A stretch of 64,000 nucleotides of DNA. Origin: Hofstenia miamia. Its lineage: Eukaryota; Xenacoelomorpha; Acoela. The stretch covers positions 831,816-895,815 of the forward strand of contig SCFE01000088.1 in the NCBI GenBank assembly GCA_004352715.1, written 5' to 3'. Every line of letters starts with the position of its first letter. The stretch's first letter is position 1. The notes beneath the pieces are model-generated. The model made no database searches, had not been told where the DNA came from, and saw only the letters and a list, made by a program, of their open reading frames with translations. Below, piece by piece: positions 52,701 through 60,290 of this stretch. Both the position numbers and the translations under genes were made by a program.

Positions 52701-54253
52701 AATATATTGGTGCATTTGTGTTTTATTAAGATGTTAGTCTGATGTTGATGCGTTATCTATTTTATGTGCAGTTAAATTTTCGAATGTAAATGTCAATATA
52801 GAAGTTCTTGGATTTGTGTCTTCAAGTGCCTTTTAGTTTCACCAATGTAAAAAATGTGACATTTCTGACAAGTATATTTATAAACTATTGATGAAATCAA
52901 AGGTTTTTGAATTTGATTACCTTAGTTTTCTATGTAAATTGTATAGACTTCTTAAAACGTGCTTCGAGATCTTTAATAAAAGGTAGTTTCCAAAATATTT
53001 CATCGTTGGCTTTATTTATAGAAGATTGAAAAACCTTATAACTAGCAAATTGAGCCATTTTTTTGTTCTAGTGAATGGGCTTAAATAATATTCAACACAA
53101 TTTTTGGAGCGGGCAATTTTTTCCCATGAAAGCATTAGCGATCTATATCGAAATCCTACTACTAAAATAGTTTTAGTGAAAATTAAGCAAAAATTTATTT
53201 CTCCATGTCATTTTAAATGATGTACTTTATAGTTAGATTTTATCAAAATAATGTTTCCCACTAAGGTAAATTTCTTCCTAACTTCTCGCAATCTAAAAAG
53301 TGCTTTTAAAATGTAAACAGGCCCTACCTCAACTGATATTTTAAAAAGGTTGTGGGAACTTGAAAAATTCATTTAAAGAGTCATTGTCACAATTTTTTCA
53401 GTTATGTTGAATTCAAGAGTTTGGGAGTTACCCAACATTTAAGTACGCTAGAAATTTTTTATATTTATCATTATTTTACTTTTAGATCTGTAAAATGTTC
53501 CAAATCAACTTCCGACTCTCAGGTTATAGAAGTGATAACCATAAATGATGAATCTCTTGACCCCAGCATTAGCTCCGTTCCGGAAACCTTGGACGTCGAT
53601 TGTTCCTCGATTAATGGTTCAAGTCAACCCCAATTGTCAGATGCTTCTTCAGTAAGTATTTCACCAAAACTATCGCACTTTTTAAATTGTAAAATGTTTT
53701 CGAAGCTTATTGATATTGTTTCATAAAACATCTAATTAAAGCTGCCTCGAATTACTTAGCTATTATACGGAATACTTGATCAAATTTGTCAAATAGCCAT
53801 GCTAAATTTAGTTTATTGGATTGGTTGTTTTTAGTCTGCGGATATCATTCCTTCATCTCCTACTATTCATTCAAAAAAGTCCGAGGCTAAGGTAATCATT
53901 TAAAATTGATGTATAATCGCATTTCATCCCAGTTCACTTTAAAGCGCTCGTTGCGAAATCGACTGTTGGAAAACTCCGATGAAGAGGATCTCTTCCAACC
54001 TGATTGTAAAAAAAAATCTTTGGTTTCTGAAGAAACCAGTGAGGACAGTTGTACAGCCGGATTAACATGTCGGCAGTGTGACTTCGAAATAGTGTCAATT
54101 TTAGATGCATCAGGTATACAATTTGATTTTTTATACTACAATTTCATGTTTTCCAGTTTGTGCATTTAAATTCCATATGAGTTTTACAAAATCTTTTTTT
54201 GCACAGAACCTCCTCTTTTGACAAGGATTATTCTTATAACGGGTTTTCCTTAA
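26778..54253 (+). CDS. BRIP1: FANCJ/BRIP1-type DNA helicase, C-terminal half (5' incomplete)
   Basis: A superfamily 2 XPD-type (DEAH, iron-sulphur) 5'-3' DNA helicase of interstrand crosslink repair and G-quadruplex unwinding, acting in the nucleus. Exons: 26778-26900, 27913-28036, 28082-28215, 47718-47910, 52164-52257, 53486-53651, 53835-53891, 53933-54113, probably 54207-54253; every join keeps phase. The visible part is helicase domain 2: [12 protein letters not shown]; motif IV-like [19 protein letters not shown]; motif [34 protein letters not shown]; motif [35 protein letters not shown] and [20 protein letters not shown] match FANCJ better than RTEL1, DDX11 or XPD. The C-terminal tail is acidic and Ser-rich with SSPTI and CRQC, and appears much shorter than in vertebrates. 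Introns range from 41 nt to 19.5 kb. The N-terminal half (Walker A, Fe-S cysteines, DEAH) is not seen. Confidence 0.93.
27913..28036 (+). CDS. BRIP1: BRIP1-like exon: linker after motif IV
   Basis: Acceptor TCTTTCAG, donor G|GTAAGT. It encodes [18 protein letters not shown] and [11 protein letters not shown], corresponding to the TGLWHNLELVK region of FANCJ. An intron of only 45 nt follows. Confidence 0.92.
28082..28215 (+). CDS. BRIP1: BRIP1-like exon: motif V
   Basis: Acceptor GACTTTAG, donor CAG|GTATGT. It contains [18 protein letters not shown] and [18 protein letters not shown], the motif V block that contacts DNA and couples ATP hydrolysis. Confidence 0.95.
28560..29480 (-). pseudogene. 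Ty3/gypsy gag-protease fossil
   Basis: On the minus strand, in several frames: [15 protein letters not shown] and [10 protein letters not shown], a typical gypsy gag pattern; [20 protein letters not shown]; the zinc knuckle [15 protein letters not shown] (CX2CX4HX4C, ORF 28711-28995); and then MIVDTGSEM, the aspartic protease motif, near 28700. Many stops and frameshifts intervene and no reverse transcriptase follows. It is an old antisense insertion in the helicase intron. LTRs were not found. Confidence 0.75.
29747..30290 (-). pseudogene. LINE endonuclease (APE type) fragment
   Basis: The minus strand at 30041-30286 encodes [19 protein letters not shown] and [13 protein letters not shown], matching the GDFNIN block of apurinic-type LINE endonucleases. 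Further on, 29935-29747 reads [14 protein letters not shown], matching the SDH block, then a Lys/Arg-rich stretch. Stops separate the two. The clade (CR1, L2 or RTE) cannot be decided from this. Confidence 0.6.
30880..33110 (-). pseudogene. Unidentified decayed coding block
   Basis: Several long open stretches on the minus strand read like real protein but match nothing I know. From 33.1 kb down: a 70-codon stretch with [40 protein letters not shown] then [19 protein letters not shown], frame-shifting into [20 protein letters not shown] and [15 protein letters not shown]-stop (about 32.2 kb); a 66-codon ORF (32004-31804) with [19 protein letters not shown], glycine-rich and hydrophobic; and [20 protein letters not shown] (about 31.65 kb). 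Composition and order suggest several ORFs of one mobile or virus-like element, perhaps 2 kb or more, with old frameshifts. No polymerase, integrase or protease motif was seen. Confidence 0.4.
33699..34085 (-). pseudogene. Possible non-LTR reverse transcriptase C-terminal fragment
   Basis: A 128-codon ORF. Its first half ([18 protein letters not shown], then [20 protein letters not shown]) follows the pattern of the segment after the RT thumb in RTE/CR1-like LINEs (YG-E-TW, LE, RR-LG-S-DR-N-I). The second half is unrecognised. No YxDD block is present. The match is by pattern only. Confidence 0.4.
35100..35850 (+). pseudogene. Mariner/Tc1-like transposase fossil with an internal deletion
   Basis: The plus strand encodes an HTH-like start with stops, then [20 protein letters not shown] (first Asp block), [19 protein letters not shown] and [11 protein letters not shown]. 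After a frame change it reads [17 protein letters not shown], the third acidic block where families have SPDLNPIENLW, and ends GGLN-stop near 35812. The stretch normally holding the second Asp (QDNAPxH) is missing, so the core was cut by deletion. No terminal repeats were identified. Confidence 0.7.
36460..36525. repeat. Short tandem repeat, about 21-bp unit
   Basis: Three imperfect copies of a unit like CAAGTTGAAGTTGATTATT. Confidence 0.6.
36680..36790 (+). pseudogene. Possible zinc-finger relic of a hAT/ZBED-like element
   Basis: The plus strand reads [20 protein letters not shown] then KGLHYIE-stop. This resembles the C-x2-C-K-FSV-GG...H pattern of BED-like fingers at the start of hAT-related transposases, with the last histidine part degraded. 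Very short and uncertain. Confidence 0.3.
39992..41319 (-). CDS. Secreted clan CD (C13/caspase-like) domain protein, likely pseudoenzyme; frame broken by three microduplications
   Basis: Starts at ATG 41319 (a second ATG five codons on) with a hydrophobic signal-like segment, [17 protein letters not shown]. About 200 residues of unknown Cys-containing sequence follow, then a clan CD pattern: [11 protein letters not shown] (first strand), [25 protein letters not shown] (where active peptidases have YxxDHG), [12 protein letters not shown] and [14 protein letters not shown] (where they have EACESG or GQCFSGG). Ile replaces the catalytic Cys and the His-Gly pair is disrupted, so proteolysis is unlikely. 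Frames change at three tandem duplications: 11 bp (about 40656-40677), 4 bp (TTCA, about 40550) and 11 bp (about 40397-40420). Counting one copy of each leaves 1302 bp, exactly 434 codons with no stop inside. Intronless, inside the helicase intron on the opposite strand. The family assignment is by pattern. Confidence 0.6.
40397..40420. repeat. Second 11-bp tandem microduplication
   Basis: The unit ATTGTGCTTGT is repeated directly on the plus strand. One copy alone keeps [13 protein letters not shown] continuous in the C13-like frame. Confidence 0.85.
40656..40677. repeat. 11-bp tandem microduplication
   Basis: ACATTGTTTTT occurs twice in a row on the plus strand. It shifts the C13-like frame; one copy alone keeps [13 protein letters not shown] continuous. 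Confidence 0.85.
41320..43251. other. No gene recognised upstream of the C13-like gene
   Basis: The first 330 bp are richer in G and C than the surroundings and may hold the promoter of the minus-strand gene. An 85-codon open frame there (41380-41637, minus) looks like chance. The rest is AT-rich. Confidence 0.4.
43252..43499. repeat. Exact 124-bp tandem duplication
   Basis: Units 43252-43375 and 43376-43499 appear identical by eye, both starting GGTGGAAAATGCGCCCG. No coding content. Confidence 0.92.
43500..47717. other. Intron DNA without recognised genes
   Basis: AT-rich. Open stretches at 44693-45016 (minus), 45323-45538 (plus) and 46333-46530 (minus) have no convincing family match. A (CT)n(AT)n tract is at 46740-46792. 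Confidence 0.45.
46740..46792. repeat. (CT)n(AT)n microsatellite
   Basis: CT dinucleotides pass directly into an AT tract. Confidence 0.9.
47718..47910 (+). CDS. BRIP1: BRIP1-like exon: motif VI with arginine finger
   Basis: Acceptor CTTTTAG, donor A|GTATGT, 193 nt. [13 protein letters not shown] leads to [20 protein letters not shown] and [10 protein letters not shown]. The motif VI Q-x-x-G-R-x-x-R pattern is intact. It lies 19.5 kb after the previous exon yet continues it in phase and sequence. Confidence 0.95.
48005..49524. mobile_element. hAT-like non-autonomous repeat(s)
   Basis: The left edge begins CAGGGGCGTACGCAGGATTT. About 1.5 kb on, read inward on the minus strand, stands CAAGGTCGTCCCCAGGATTT, a diverged inverted match. 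A nearer partial inverted copy ends at about 48098 (inward CAGTGGCGTACCCCTG). The CAGGGGCGTA start is typical of hAT-type MITEs. No transposase is seen and no clear 8-bp target duplication, so the exact borders are uncertain. It lies in a helicase intron. Confidence 0.45.
49525..52163. other. Helicase intron, nothing recognised
   Basis: AT-rich, with short C and G runs near 50.1 and 50.5 kb. No coding similarity. Confidence 0.5.
52164..52257 (+). CDS. BRIP1: BRIP1-like exon: end of helicase domain
   Basis: Acceptor TATTTAG, donor AA|GTAAGT. It encodes [12 protein letters not shown] and [14 protein letters not shown], matching the SKWVRQQIQ and ALESLAEFSKKH region at the end of the FANCJ helicase core. 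Confidence 0.9.
52444..52466. repeat. (TA)n tract
   Basis: Short pure TA dinucleotide run in an intron. Confidence 0.8.
52790..53060 (-). pseudogene. Penelope-like element fragment (GIY-YIG)
   Basis: The minus strand reads [20 protein letters not shown] and, after a stop, [19 protein letters not shown] followed by TKRH. This is the junction between the RT thumb region and the GIY-YIG endonuclease of Penelope-like elements (VYKYTC...C...YIGETKRH). It is closely related to, but distinct from, the element at 61.9-63.1 kb. The EH block is degraded to QELLY-stop. Confidence 0.75.
53486..53651 (+). CDS. BRIP1: BRIP1-like exon: disordered C-terminal region
   Basis: Acceptor CTTTTAG, donor TCA|GTAAGT, phase kept. 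Ser- and Asp-rich, without known domains, as expected for the poorly conserved FANCJ tail. Confidence 0.85.
53835..53891 (+). CDS. BRIP1: BRIP1-like exon: SSPTI motif
   Basis: A 19-codon exon between GTTTTTAG and AAG|GTAATC. It encodes [14 protein letters not shown]. Human FANCJ has SPTF here, bound by BRCA1 BRCT repeats when phosphorylated. The intron after it is 41 nt. Confidence 0.85.
53933..54113 (+). CDS. BRIP1: BRIP1-like exon: acidic patch and CxxC
   Basis: Acceptor TCATCCCAG, donor G|GTATAC. It encodes [15 protein letters not shown], a likely casein kinase 2 type patch, a Lys run and [12 protein letters not shown]. The CRQC pair could be half of a zinc site. Confidence 0.85.
54207..54253 (+). 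CDS. BRIP1: Probable last exon of the BRIP1-like gene
   Basis: Acceptor TTTTGCACAG; in phase it adds [15 protein letters not shown] and a stop at 54251. It fits by phase and splice site only. No clear AATAAA lies close behind, the nearest seen being about 54.9 kb, so other 3' exons remain possible. Confidence 0.5.
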
Positions 54254-54549
54254 ATAATTGGAATTGTAAGGCATAGAACAGTGTATAAATAATGGAAAAG
54301 AATTTATGATATGGACTACGAATACCTTCATTCGATGATTTTTTGATCGGAATTATTATCTACTTCGTGTAAACAACGTCTTGTTTATTAATACAACTCC
54401 TATTGATTATAGGCTTGACCATATTTGGATTATATTTGCGACTCGTTCAGCTGCAAAATTCTTTTTTGCTTCTGACTGCTGTGGTGTAATACTATGATTA
54501 CCTACCATCCCCTTCAATCTAGCAAGTGCTTGATATATACCATTTTTCG

Positions 54550-54630
54550 TCCAATAATGACATTTTTGCAATCAACAATGACATTTTTGCACTCAATAGT
54601 GACATTTTTGCTATCAATAGTGACAATATA
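54550..54630. repeat. Minisatellite, about 21-bp unit
   Basis: About four copies of a unit like TCAATAGTGACATTTTTGC, slightly diverged, just 3' of the helicase gene. Confidence 0.8.
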
Positions 54631-54946
54631 TTTTAGATATATTTATTTGTTCTTGTGTGCATTTATCACTTATGCCTGTATGTATCTATGCATGTGCATG
54701 CATGTATTTATTTTTTTATTTGCATTTTTTGTATTTATAATGGTATGAGCAACTTAATGTACTGCTATTATACCCAGTAATTATTAATTTCTATTTGATC
54801 GAATTCAATAGGTTATTTTATCGATTTTGAAACAATTCTAAAGGATATATTCTATGTAAATAATATGTAAATAATATGTATTTCAACAAACAAAATAAAA
54901 TGCATATTGGAACAAAGAACGATGTATTTATCAAAAGTAGGCAGCT

Positions 54947-56199
54947 CTAAGCTTCAAGAGGCAATCCTTGTGCACAGTCAGCGACAACAGCGTCTACTCG
55001 ACGATATAGATTAAGAATTTTGGCTCGAGTTAAATCAGGCATACTTTGCTCAAGAGCATCCCGAAGTATTCCAGCTCGATATGAAATCAGAGAGTTATCT
55101 CCAGCACCGGCAAGATCGTGTCGCGGATGAAGATTTCCAAGATGACGTTTTATACCAGCTTTCAGGATTGAAAAGCAGCCTTCCACTGGATTGAGTTGCN
55201 NNNNNNNNNNNNNNNNNNNNNNNNNNNNNNNNNNNNNNNNNNNNNNNNNNNNNNNNNNNNNNNNNNNNNNNNNNNNNNNNNNNNNNNNNNNNNNNNNNNN
55301 NNNNNNNNNNNNNNNNNNNNNNNNNNNNNNNNNNNNNNNNNNNNNNNNNNNNNNNNNNNNNNNNNNNNNNNNNNNNNNNNNNNNNNNNNNNNNNNNNNNN
55401 NNNNNNNNNNNNNNNNNNNNNNNNNNNNNNNNNNNNNNNNNNNNNNNNNNNNNNNNNNNNNNNNNNNNNNNNNNNNNNNNNNNNNNNNNNNNNNNNNNNN
55501 NNNNNNNNNNNNNNNNNNNNNNNNNNNNNNNNNNNNNNNNNNNNNNNNNNNNNNNNNNNNNNNNNNNNNNNNNNNNNNNNNNNNNNNNNNNNNNNNNNNN
55601 NNNNNNNNNNNNNNNNNNNNNNNNNNNNNNNNNNNNNNNNNNNNNNNNNNNNNNNNNNNNNNNNNNNNNNNNNNNNNNNNNNNNNNNNNNNNNNNNNNNN
55701 NNNNNNNNNNNNNNNNNNNNNNNNNNNNNNNNNNNNNNNNNNNNNNNNNNNNNNNNNNNNNNNNNNNNNNNNNNNNNNNNNNNNNNNNNNNNNNNNNNNN
55801 NNNNNNNNNNNNNNNNNNNNNNNNNNNNNNNNNNNNNNNNNNNNNNNNNNNNNNNNNNNNNNNNNNNNNNNNNNNNNNNNNNNNNNNNNNNNNNNNNNNN
55901 NNNNNNNNNNNNNNNNNNNNNNNNNNNNNNNNNNNNNNNNNNNNNNNNNNNNNNNNNNNNNNNNNNNNNNNNNNNNNNNNNNNNNNNNNNNNNNNNNNNN
56001 NNNNNNNNNNNNNNNNNNNNNNNNNNNNNNNNNNNNNNNNNNNNNNNNNNNNNNNNNNNNNNNNNNNNNNNNNNNNNNNNNNNNNNNNNNNNNNNNNNNN
56101 NNNNNNNNNNNNNNNNNNNNNNNNNNNNNNNNNNNNNNNNNNNNNNNNNNNNNNNNNNNNNNNNNNNNNNNNNNNNNNNNNNNNNNNNNNNNNNNNNNN
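54947..56199 (-). pseudogene. DDE transposase (IS630/Tc1-like DDE_3) C-terminus, rest in a gap
   Basis: Before the gap at 55200 the minus strand gives QLNPVEGCFSILKAGIKRHL, the block around the third acidic residue (usually SP-LNPIE-FS-LK), then about 60 residues to the stop at 54947. This part is richer in G and C than its neighbours, suggesting a younger insertion. The 1000-bp gap hides the rest; the open frame beyond it (56200-56362) is hydrophobic and may be unrelated. Whether the gene is intact cannot be judged. Confidence 0.7.
55200..56199. other. 1000-bp assembly gap
   Basis: A run of exactly 1000 N, probably a placeholder length, within a transposase gene. Confidence 0.95.
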
Positions 56200-56419
56200 A
56201 TGCACATTTCGTTTGTTTCCTACAGAATTCCCCCCAACAACAGTGATGATAAACTAGTCCGATAGATAAATTTAATAGTACGATATATATGATGATTATA
56301 AGCAAAGTGTAGAATAAATTACATTTTTGTCTTGTCTTAAACACGTATGTGGGTTTTACCACGTACGTTTATTAAATATTATTATTAATATTTATTTTTA
56401 TTTGGAAAATATTTTTCAA

Positions 56420-56590
56420 AGTAATACATGTAAAGTAAATTAATGTGGGAAATTTATACATGTAAAGTAAAATTAATGTGGGAAAGTAAAACTAAAAAAA
56501 TGTATGTTAATGTGGGAAACTAAAAAATGTAAGGTAGTGTGGGAAAGTAAAAAATGTAATTATGTGGGAAAGTAAAAAAGTAAAAAAATG
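56420..56590. repeat. Imperfect tandem repeat AATGTGGGAAAGTAAA
   Basis: Five or more diverged copies of a 16-30-bp unit with the core ATGTGGGAAA(GT)AAA. Confidence 0.8.
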
Positions 56591-56641
56591 CAAACTAAAT
56601 TAGGCCACATAAATAACACAAAAACTAGTAAAAGTACATCC

Positions 56642-56785
56642 ATGACGTCAGTAAAACACCCCCGCCAATATCCACGACGTCTCAGGTCAAAGGCCAACCC
56701 TCTCGACCAATCACAAAAAAGTGGGATCTCGTCTCGGCCACCTCTCGACCAATCAGAAAAAAGTGGGATCTCGTCTCGGGCTCTT
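56642..56785. promoter_or_regulatory. Promoter-like cluster: CRE and repeated CCAAT boxes
   Basis: A full cAMP-response-type palindrome TGACGTCA at about 56643-56650 is followed by a roughly 43-bp direct repeat (about 56698-56740 and 56741-56782), each copy with CTCTCGACCAATCA and AAGTGGGATCTCGTCTCGG. CCAAT is therefore present at even spacing in a patch richer in G and C than its surroundings. It could be the promoter of the transposase gene on the minus strand or of a nearby retroelement. Function is inferred. Confidence 0.4.
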
Positions 56786-57616
56786 CATACTACTCACATG
56801 TACTATGGTGTGGTGTGGAGTGGGAATCCCCTGTGTTTTGCAAGTGGTACCTTGTGGATATATGGTATGGTGGAAGCCTAAAACATAATTCTGATGGATG
56901 GCTACGAAATTTACCTTTTCCATGTATTCCTACATCATAACAGCTGCATATCTGATATGAACACCCTCTATTTCAAAGATGCAATTATGTTAAGGTTGTA
57001 TTTCTGAAATGCTGCAAAGTCGTCTTTACTGTAATTTATAGTAATATAATCTTAAAATTTAAACCTTTATCTTGTTATACATCAATGGTGAGAATATCTA
57101 TCTCATCAGTGAATTTCACCAAGTGATTTACATTATATATTATTGAATTTCAAATATACTTAGATATACACCAACCTCATACTAGCCAGATGGTCACAGT
57201 TTCTAACCAACCCTACGTTCTAATGTAACTAAATCAAATCCCTACTCATGCTTATTGGAAAATTTTGCATCAAAATATTGATTTGCCAATTAAGAAATGT
57301 AATATAGGAAAAGATGAAATTCCAAAATATTAGATTTTGTGTTCAGCTATTGGTAATTTTATAATTTGATTACAAGTTTTGGGTTTTATGCACTTATTAA
57401 AATTCTGTTTTTTAAATATAAGCATTTCTTTAAAAATTTTATGGTTTTACTAAATTGTATTTAATTTATCAAAAAATTAAAAAGTTAAATTATGTGAACA
57501 TTTCAAAAGATTAATTTTAAAAAGTTTATTAATGTAATTCGAGATTCCTAAATGGTTTGGGTAATCGCATTTCTGATCTCATGCAAATAATAATATAATA
57601 AAAATAATAATAAAAA

Positions 57617-59309
57617 TGTAGTTAGCTTGATACCTATCACAGAAACGTTAAAGGAGACAGGCATAGGGTATAAGATGGAAAAGAATGGTAGAGCAGTGAG
57701 TCACCTGTGGAACATGGATGACCTGAAGATGTACGCTAGTTCAAGGAAGATGTTGCAGAAGCAAGTGGAGACATTGGAGAAGGCAAGCAGAGATTCAGGG
57801 TTGGAGTTTGGATTAGGAAAGTGTGCAGCAGTGACAATGACTAGAGGCAAGTGTGTGGATGGGGAGGGTTGAGGAAGTCAAGGAGGGGTACAAGTACTTA
57901 GGAGTAATAGAGAAGGACAGAACAGATCACGAGGAAATGAAGATGAGGCTAAGGAAAGAATACAAGAGGAGAGTAAGGAAGGTACTACAGAAGTCAGCAT
58001 TGAATGGGCAGAANNNNNNNNNNNNNNNNNNNNNNNNNNNNNNNNNNNNNNNNNNNNNNNNNNNNNNNNNNNNNNNNNNNNNNNNNNNNNNNNNNNNNNN
58101 NNNNNNNNNNNNNNNNNNNNNNNNNNNNNNNNNNNNNNNNNNNNNNNNNNNNNNNNNNNNNNNNNNNNNNNNNNNNNNNNNNNNNNNNNNNNNNNNNNNN
58201 NNNNNNNNNNNNNNNNNNNNNNNNNNNNNNNNNNNNNNNNNNNNNNNNNNNNNNNNNNNNNNNNNNNNNNNNNNNNNNNNNNNNNNNNNNNNNNNNNNNN
58301 NNNNNNNNNNNNNNNNNNNNNNNNNNNNNNNNNNNNNNNNNNNNNNNNNNNNNNNNNNNNNNNNNNNNNNNNNNNNNNNNNNNNNNNNNNNNNNNNNNNN
58401 NNNNNNNNNNNNNNNNNNNNNNNNNNNNNNNNNNNNNNNNNNNNNNNNNNNNNNNNNNNNNNNNNNNNNNNNNNNNNNNNNNNNNNNNNNNNNNNNNNNN
58501 NNNNNNNNNNNNNNNNNNNNNNNNNNNNNNNNNNNNNNNNNNNNNNNNNNNNNNNNNNNNNNNNNNNNNNNNNNNNNNNNNNNNNNNNNNNNNNNNNNNN
58601 NNNNNNNNNNNNNNNNNNNNNNNNNNNNNNNNNNNNNNNNNNNNNNNNNNNNNNNNNNNNNNNNNNNNNNNNNNNNNNNNNNNNNNNNNNNNNNNNNNNN
58701 NNNNNNNNNNNNNNNNNNNNNNNNNNNNNNNNNNNNNNNNNNNNNNNNGAGACAGTAGATCATCTGATAGCAGGGTGTGAGAAGTTGGCACAGAATGAGT
58801 ATAAGTTCAGGCATGACAAGGTGGGAAGAATGGTACACTGGAGTTTGAGCAGGCAGCATGGGTTAGAAGCAGGAGACAAGTGGTATGAGCACAAGCCACA
58901 GGGCGTCATAGAAAATGAGAAGGTTAAGATACTGTGGGACTTCAACATACAGACGAGTAAAGTGATAGAAGCACGGAGGCCAGGCATAGTAGTGGTAGAC
59001 AAAGAGAAAAGATTAGGAACAGTGATAGACATAGCAGTACCAAAGGACAGAAATGTAGAAAGCAAGGAGAAAGAGAAGATAGACAAGTACAGAGAGTTAG
59101 CAGAGGAAATAGAAAGGCTGTGGAAGTTAAAGAAGGTTGAAGTAGTCCCGGTAGTTGTAGGAGCACTAGGAGCAGTGAGTAAGAAGCATAAGAGATACTT
59201 GGAGGAGTTGGGAGTACCAAAGTGGGGAGGAGCAGTAGCACAGAAGGCAGCATTGTTAGGAACAGCTAGAGTCCCGAGGAAAGCTCTCAGACTCCCTGGG
59301 AACTGGTGA
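57617..59309 (+). pseudogene. R4/Dong-like RT and restriction-like endonuclease, damaged
   Basis: It begins inside the RT: HLWNMDDLKMYASS is motif C, with Asn where Y or F normally stands before xDD. FGLGKCAAVTMTRGK follows, then a frameshift at about 57855, then GYKYLGVIEKDRTDHEEMKM and KEYKRRVRKVLQKSALNG. After the gap (58014-58748) come TVDHLIAGCEKLAQNEYKFR with a His/Cys zinc-finger relic and the endonuclease PGIVVVDKEKRLGTVIDIAV; the family has RPD where this copy has RPG, losing the first catalytic Asp. EKEKIDKYRELAEEIERLW follows and the protein ends LPGNW at 59309. The 5' truncation, the frameshift and two altered active-site residues make it non-functional. Confidence 0.85.
58014..58748. 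other. 735-bp assembly gap
   Basis: N run inside the Dong-like element between the RT and the endonuclease. Confidence 0.95.
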
Positions 59310-59381
59310 GTTCCCCGAGCTGAGAGGGATATCAGCATGAAGCTGTGAGATGCAAGAATAATAATAAAAATAATAATAAAT

Positions 59382-59949
59382 TAAAAATTTGTTGATTTTC
59401 TTAAATCATTGTCTGTCAGTGATGGGAATTCAACAAAAACTATTTTACTAATATTTACAAAGTTTGTAAAATATGAGTTCTTTTATTTTATATTCTACAT
59501 GTACATATTAGAGTTCGAGTTGAAGCTGGTATATTACCCTAAGTATGAATTTTCATGTACTTTGACATCATTAACAAAACAATAGCCCTTTCCTAGCTTA
59601 TAGTTATCCTAATTGCATTACACTTTTGGAATCTATCATTGAATAAATGTTGTGGATAAAATAATATTTAACTTTCTACATACTACAAGTTCATGTCAAT
59701 TTGAATATTCAATACTATTTTGAAATAATTTACATCTAAAAAATAGTTGTTCATAGATTTTATTATAGCAGAGTTCCTAAAGTTAAATTATTTCCGCTGG
59801 ATTTAACACATTAATCATTGGCCGTAAATTATTGTGGTAAATTTTATCTTTGGCTTCTACACTTGGATTCACATGTGCATAATTAATTGTGCTAGAATCA
59901 AGTCGTATTGTTTTATTGCAATCTTTGGATTCTTGATGTAAGTCACCAG
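59382..59949. other. Intergenic, 3' of the minus-strand gene
   Basis: AT-rich. It contains the poly(A) signal of the gene that ends at 59950, and nothing else recognised. Confidence 0.5.
59912..59917 (-). promoter_or_regulatory. Poly(A) signal AATAAA
   Basis: TTTATT on the plus strand, 33 nt downstream of the stop at 59950 on the minus strand. It supports 59950-60290 as a genuine last exon. Confidence 0.65.
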
Positions 59950-60290
59950 TCATAAATCCTGCCGTGGTGTTTTGGCTTCATCAGGAAGGTAATGAATGGC
60001 TTTCTTTGAAATGGAACTAAATATTTCAATTGCAGAAATAAATTTTATCTTCCGCACTATTAAGTTTTTTACACTGCGATTTGCATTTAGAATTGGAGAT
60101 GTTGCAAAACTAGTAGCACTTTCAAATTGTAAGAGGTTAGCAATGCTAGAATGAGCTGAGTATTTCACCATTGGATACTGTTTGCCACACCTGAGACTTA
60201 TAAATTCTCGTTCTTTCAGAACTCTACAAGTGTGCAGCTTGTTTAAGCTTGAACTATAGTGTTTTCTTTTCGCTTCAGTACATTTGATTT
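59950..60290 (-). CDS. Last exon of the unidentified minus-strand gene
   Basis: An open stretch of 112 codons after acceptor ATTTAG, ending at TGA 59950. It contains KCTEAKRKHYSSSLNKLHTC and LPDEAKTPRQDL at the C-terminus. Phase fits the exon ending at 63397. Confidence 0.7.

Larger units (their letters stand above)
57584..59381 (+). mobile_element. R4/Dong-like non-LTR retrotransposon in an (AAT)n tract
   Basis: A 5'-truncated element runs from about 57617 to about 59358. Both edges carry the same AAT-rich stretch, ATAATAAAAATAATAATAA, as expected of a target duplication. Dong of the silkworm, an R4-clade element, is known to insert into TAA repeats. The protein has the RT end and a restriction-like endonuclease as in the R2/R4 group. 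A 735-bp gap interrupts it. Confidence 0.8.

Noticed and set aside
54494-54748. 84-codon ORF with repeated MTFLQS-type units
   Set aside because: It is the translation of a minisatellite, not a gene.
54947-56362. Single 471-codon frame across the 1000-N gap
   Set aside because: Most of it is N; the frame on the far side is hydrophobic and unlike a transposase, so continuity cannot be claimed.
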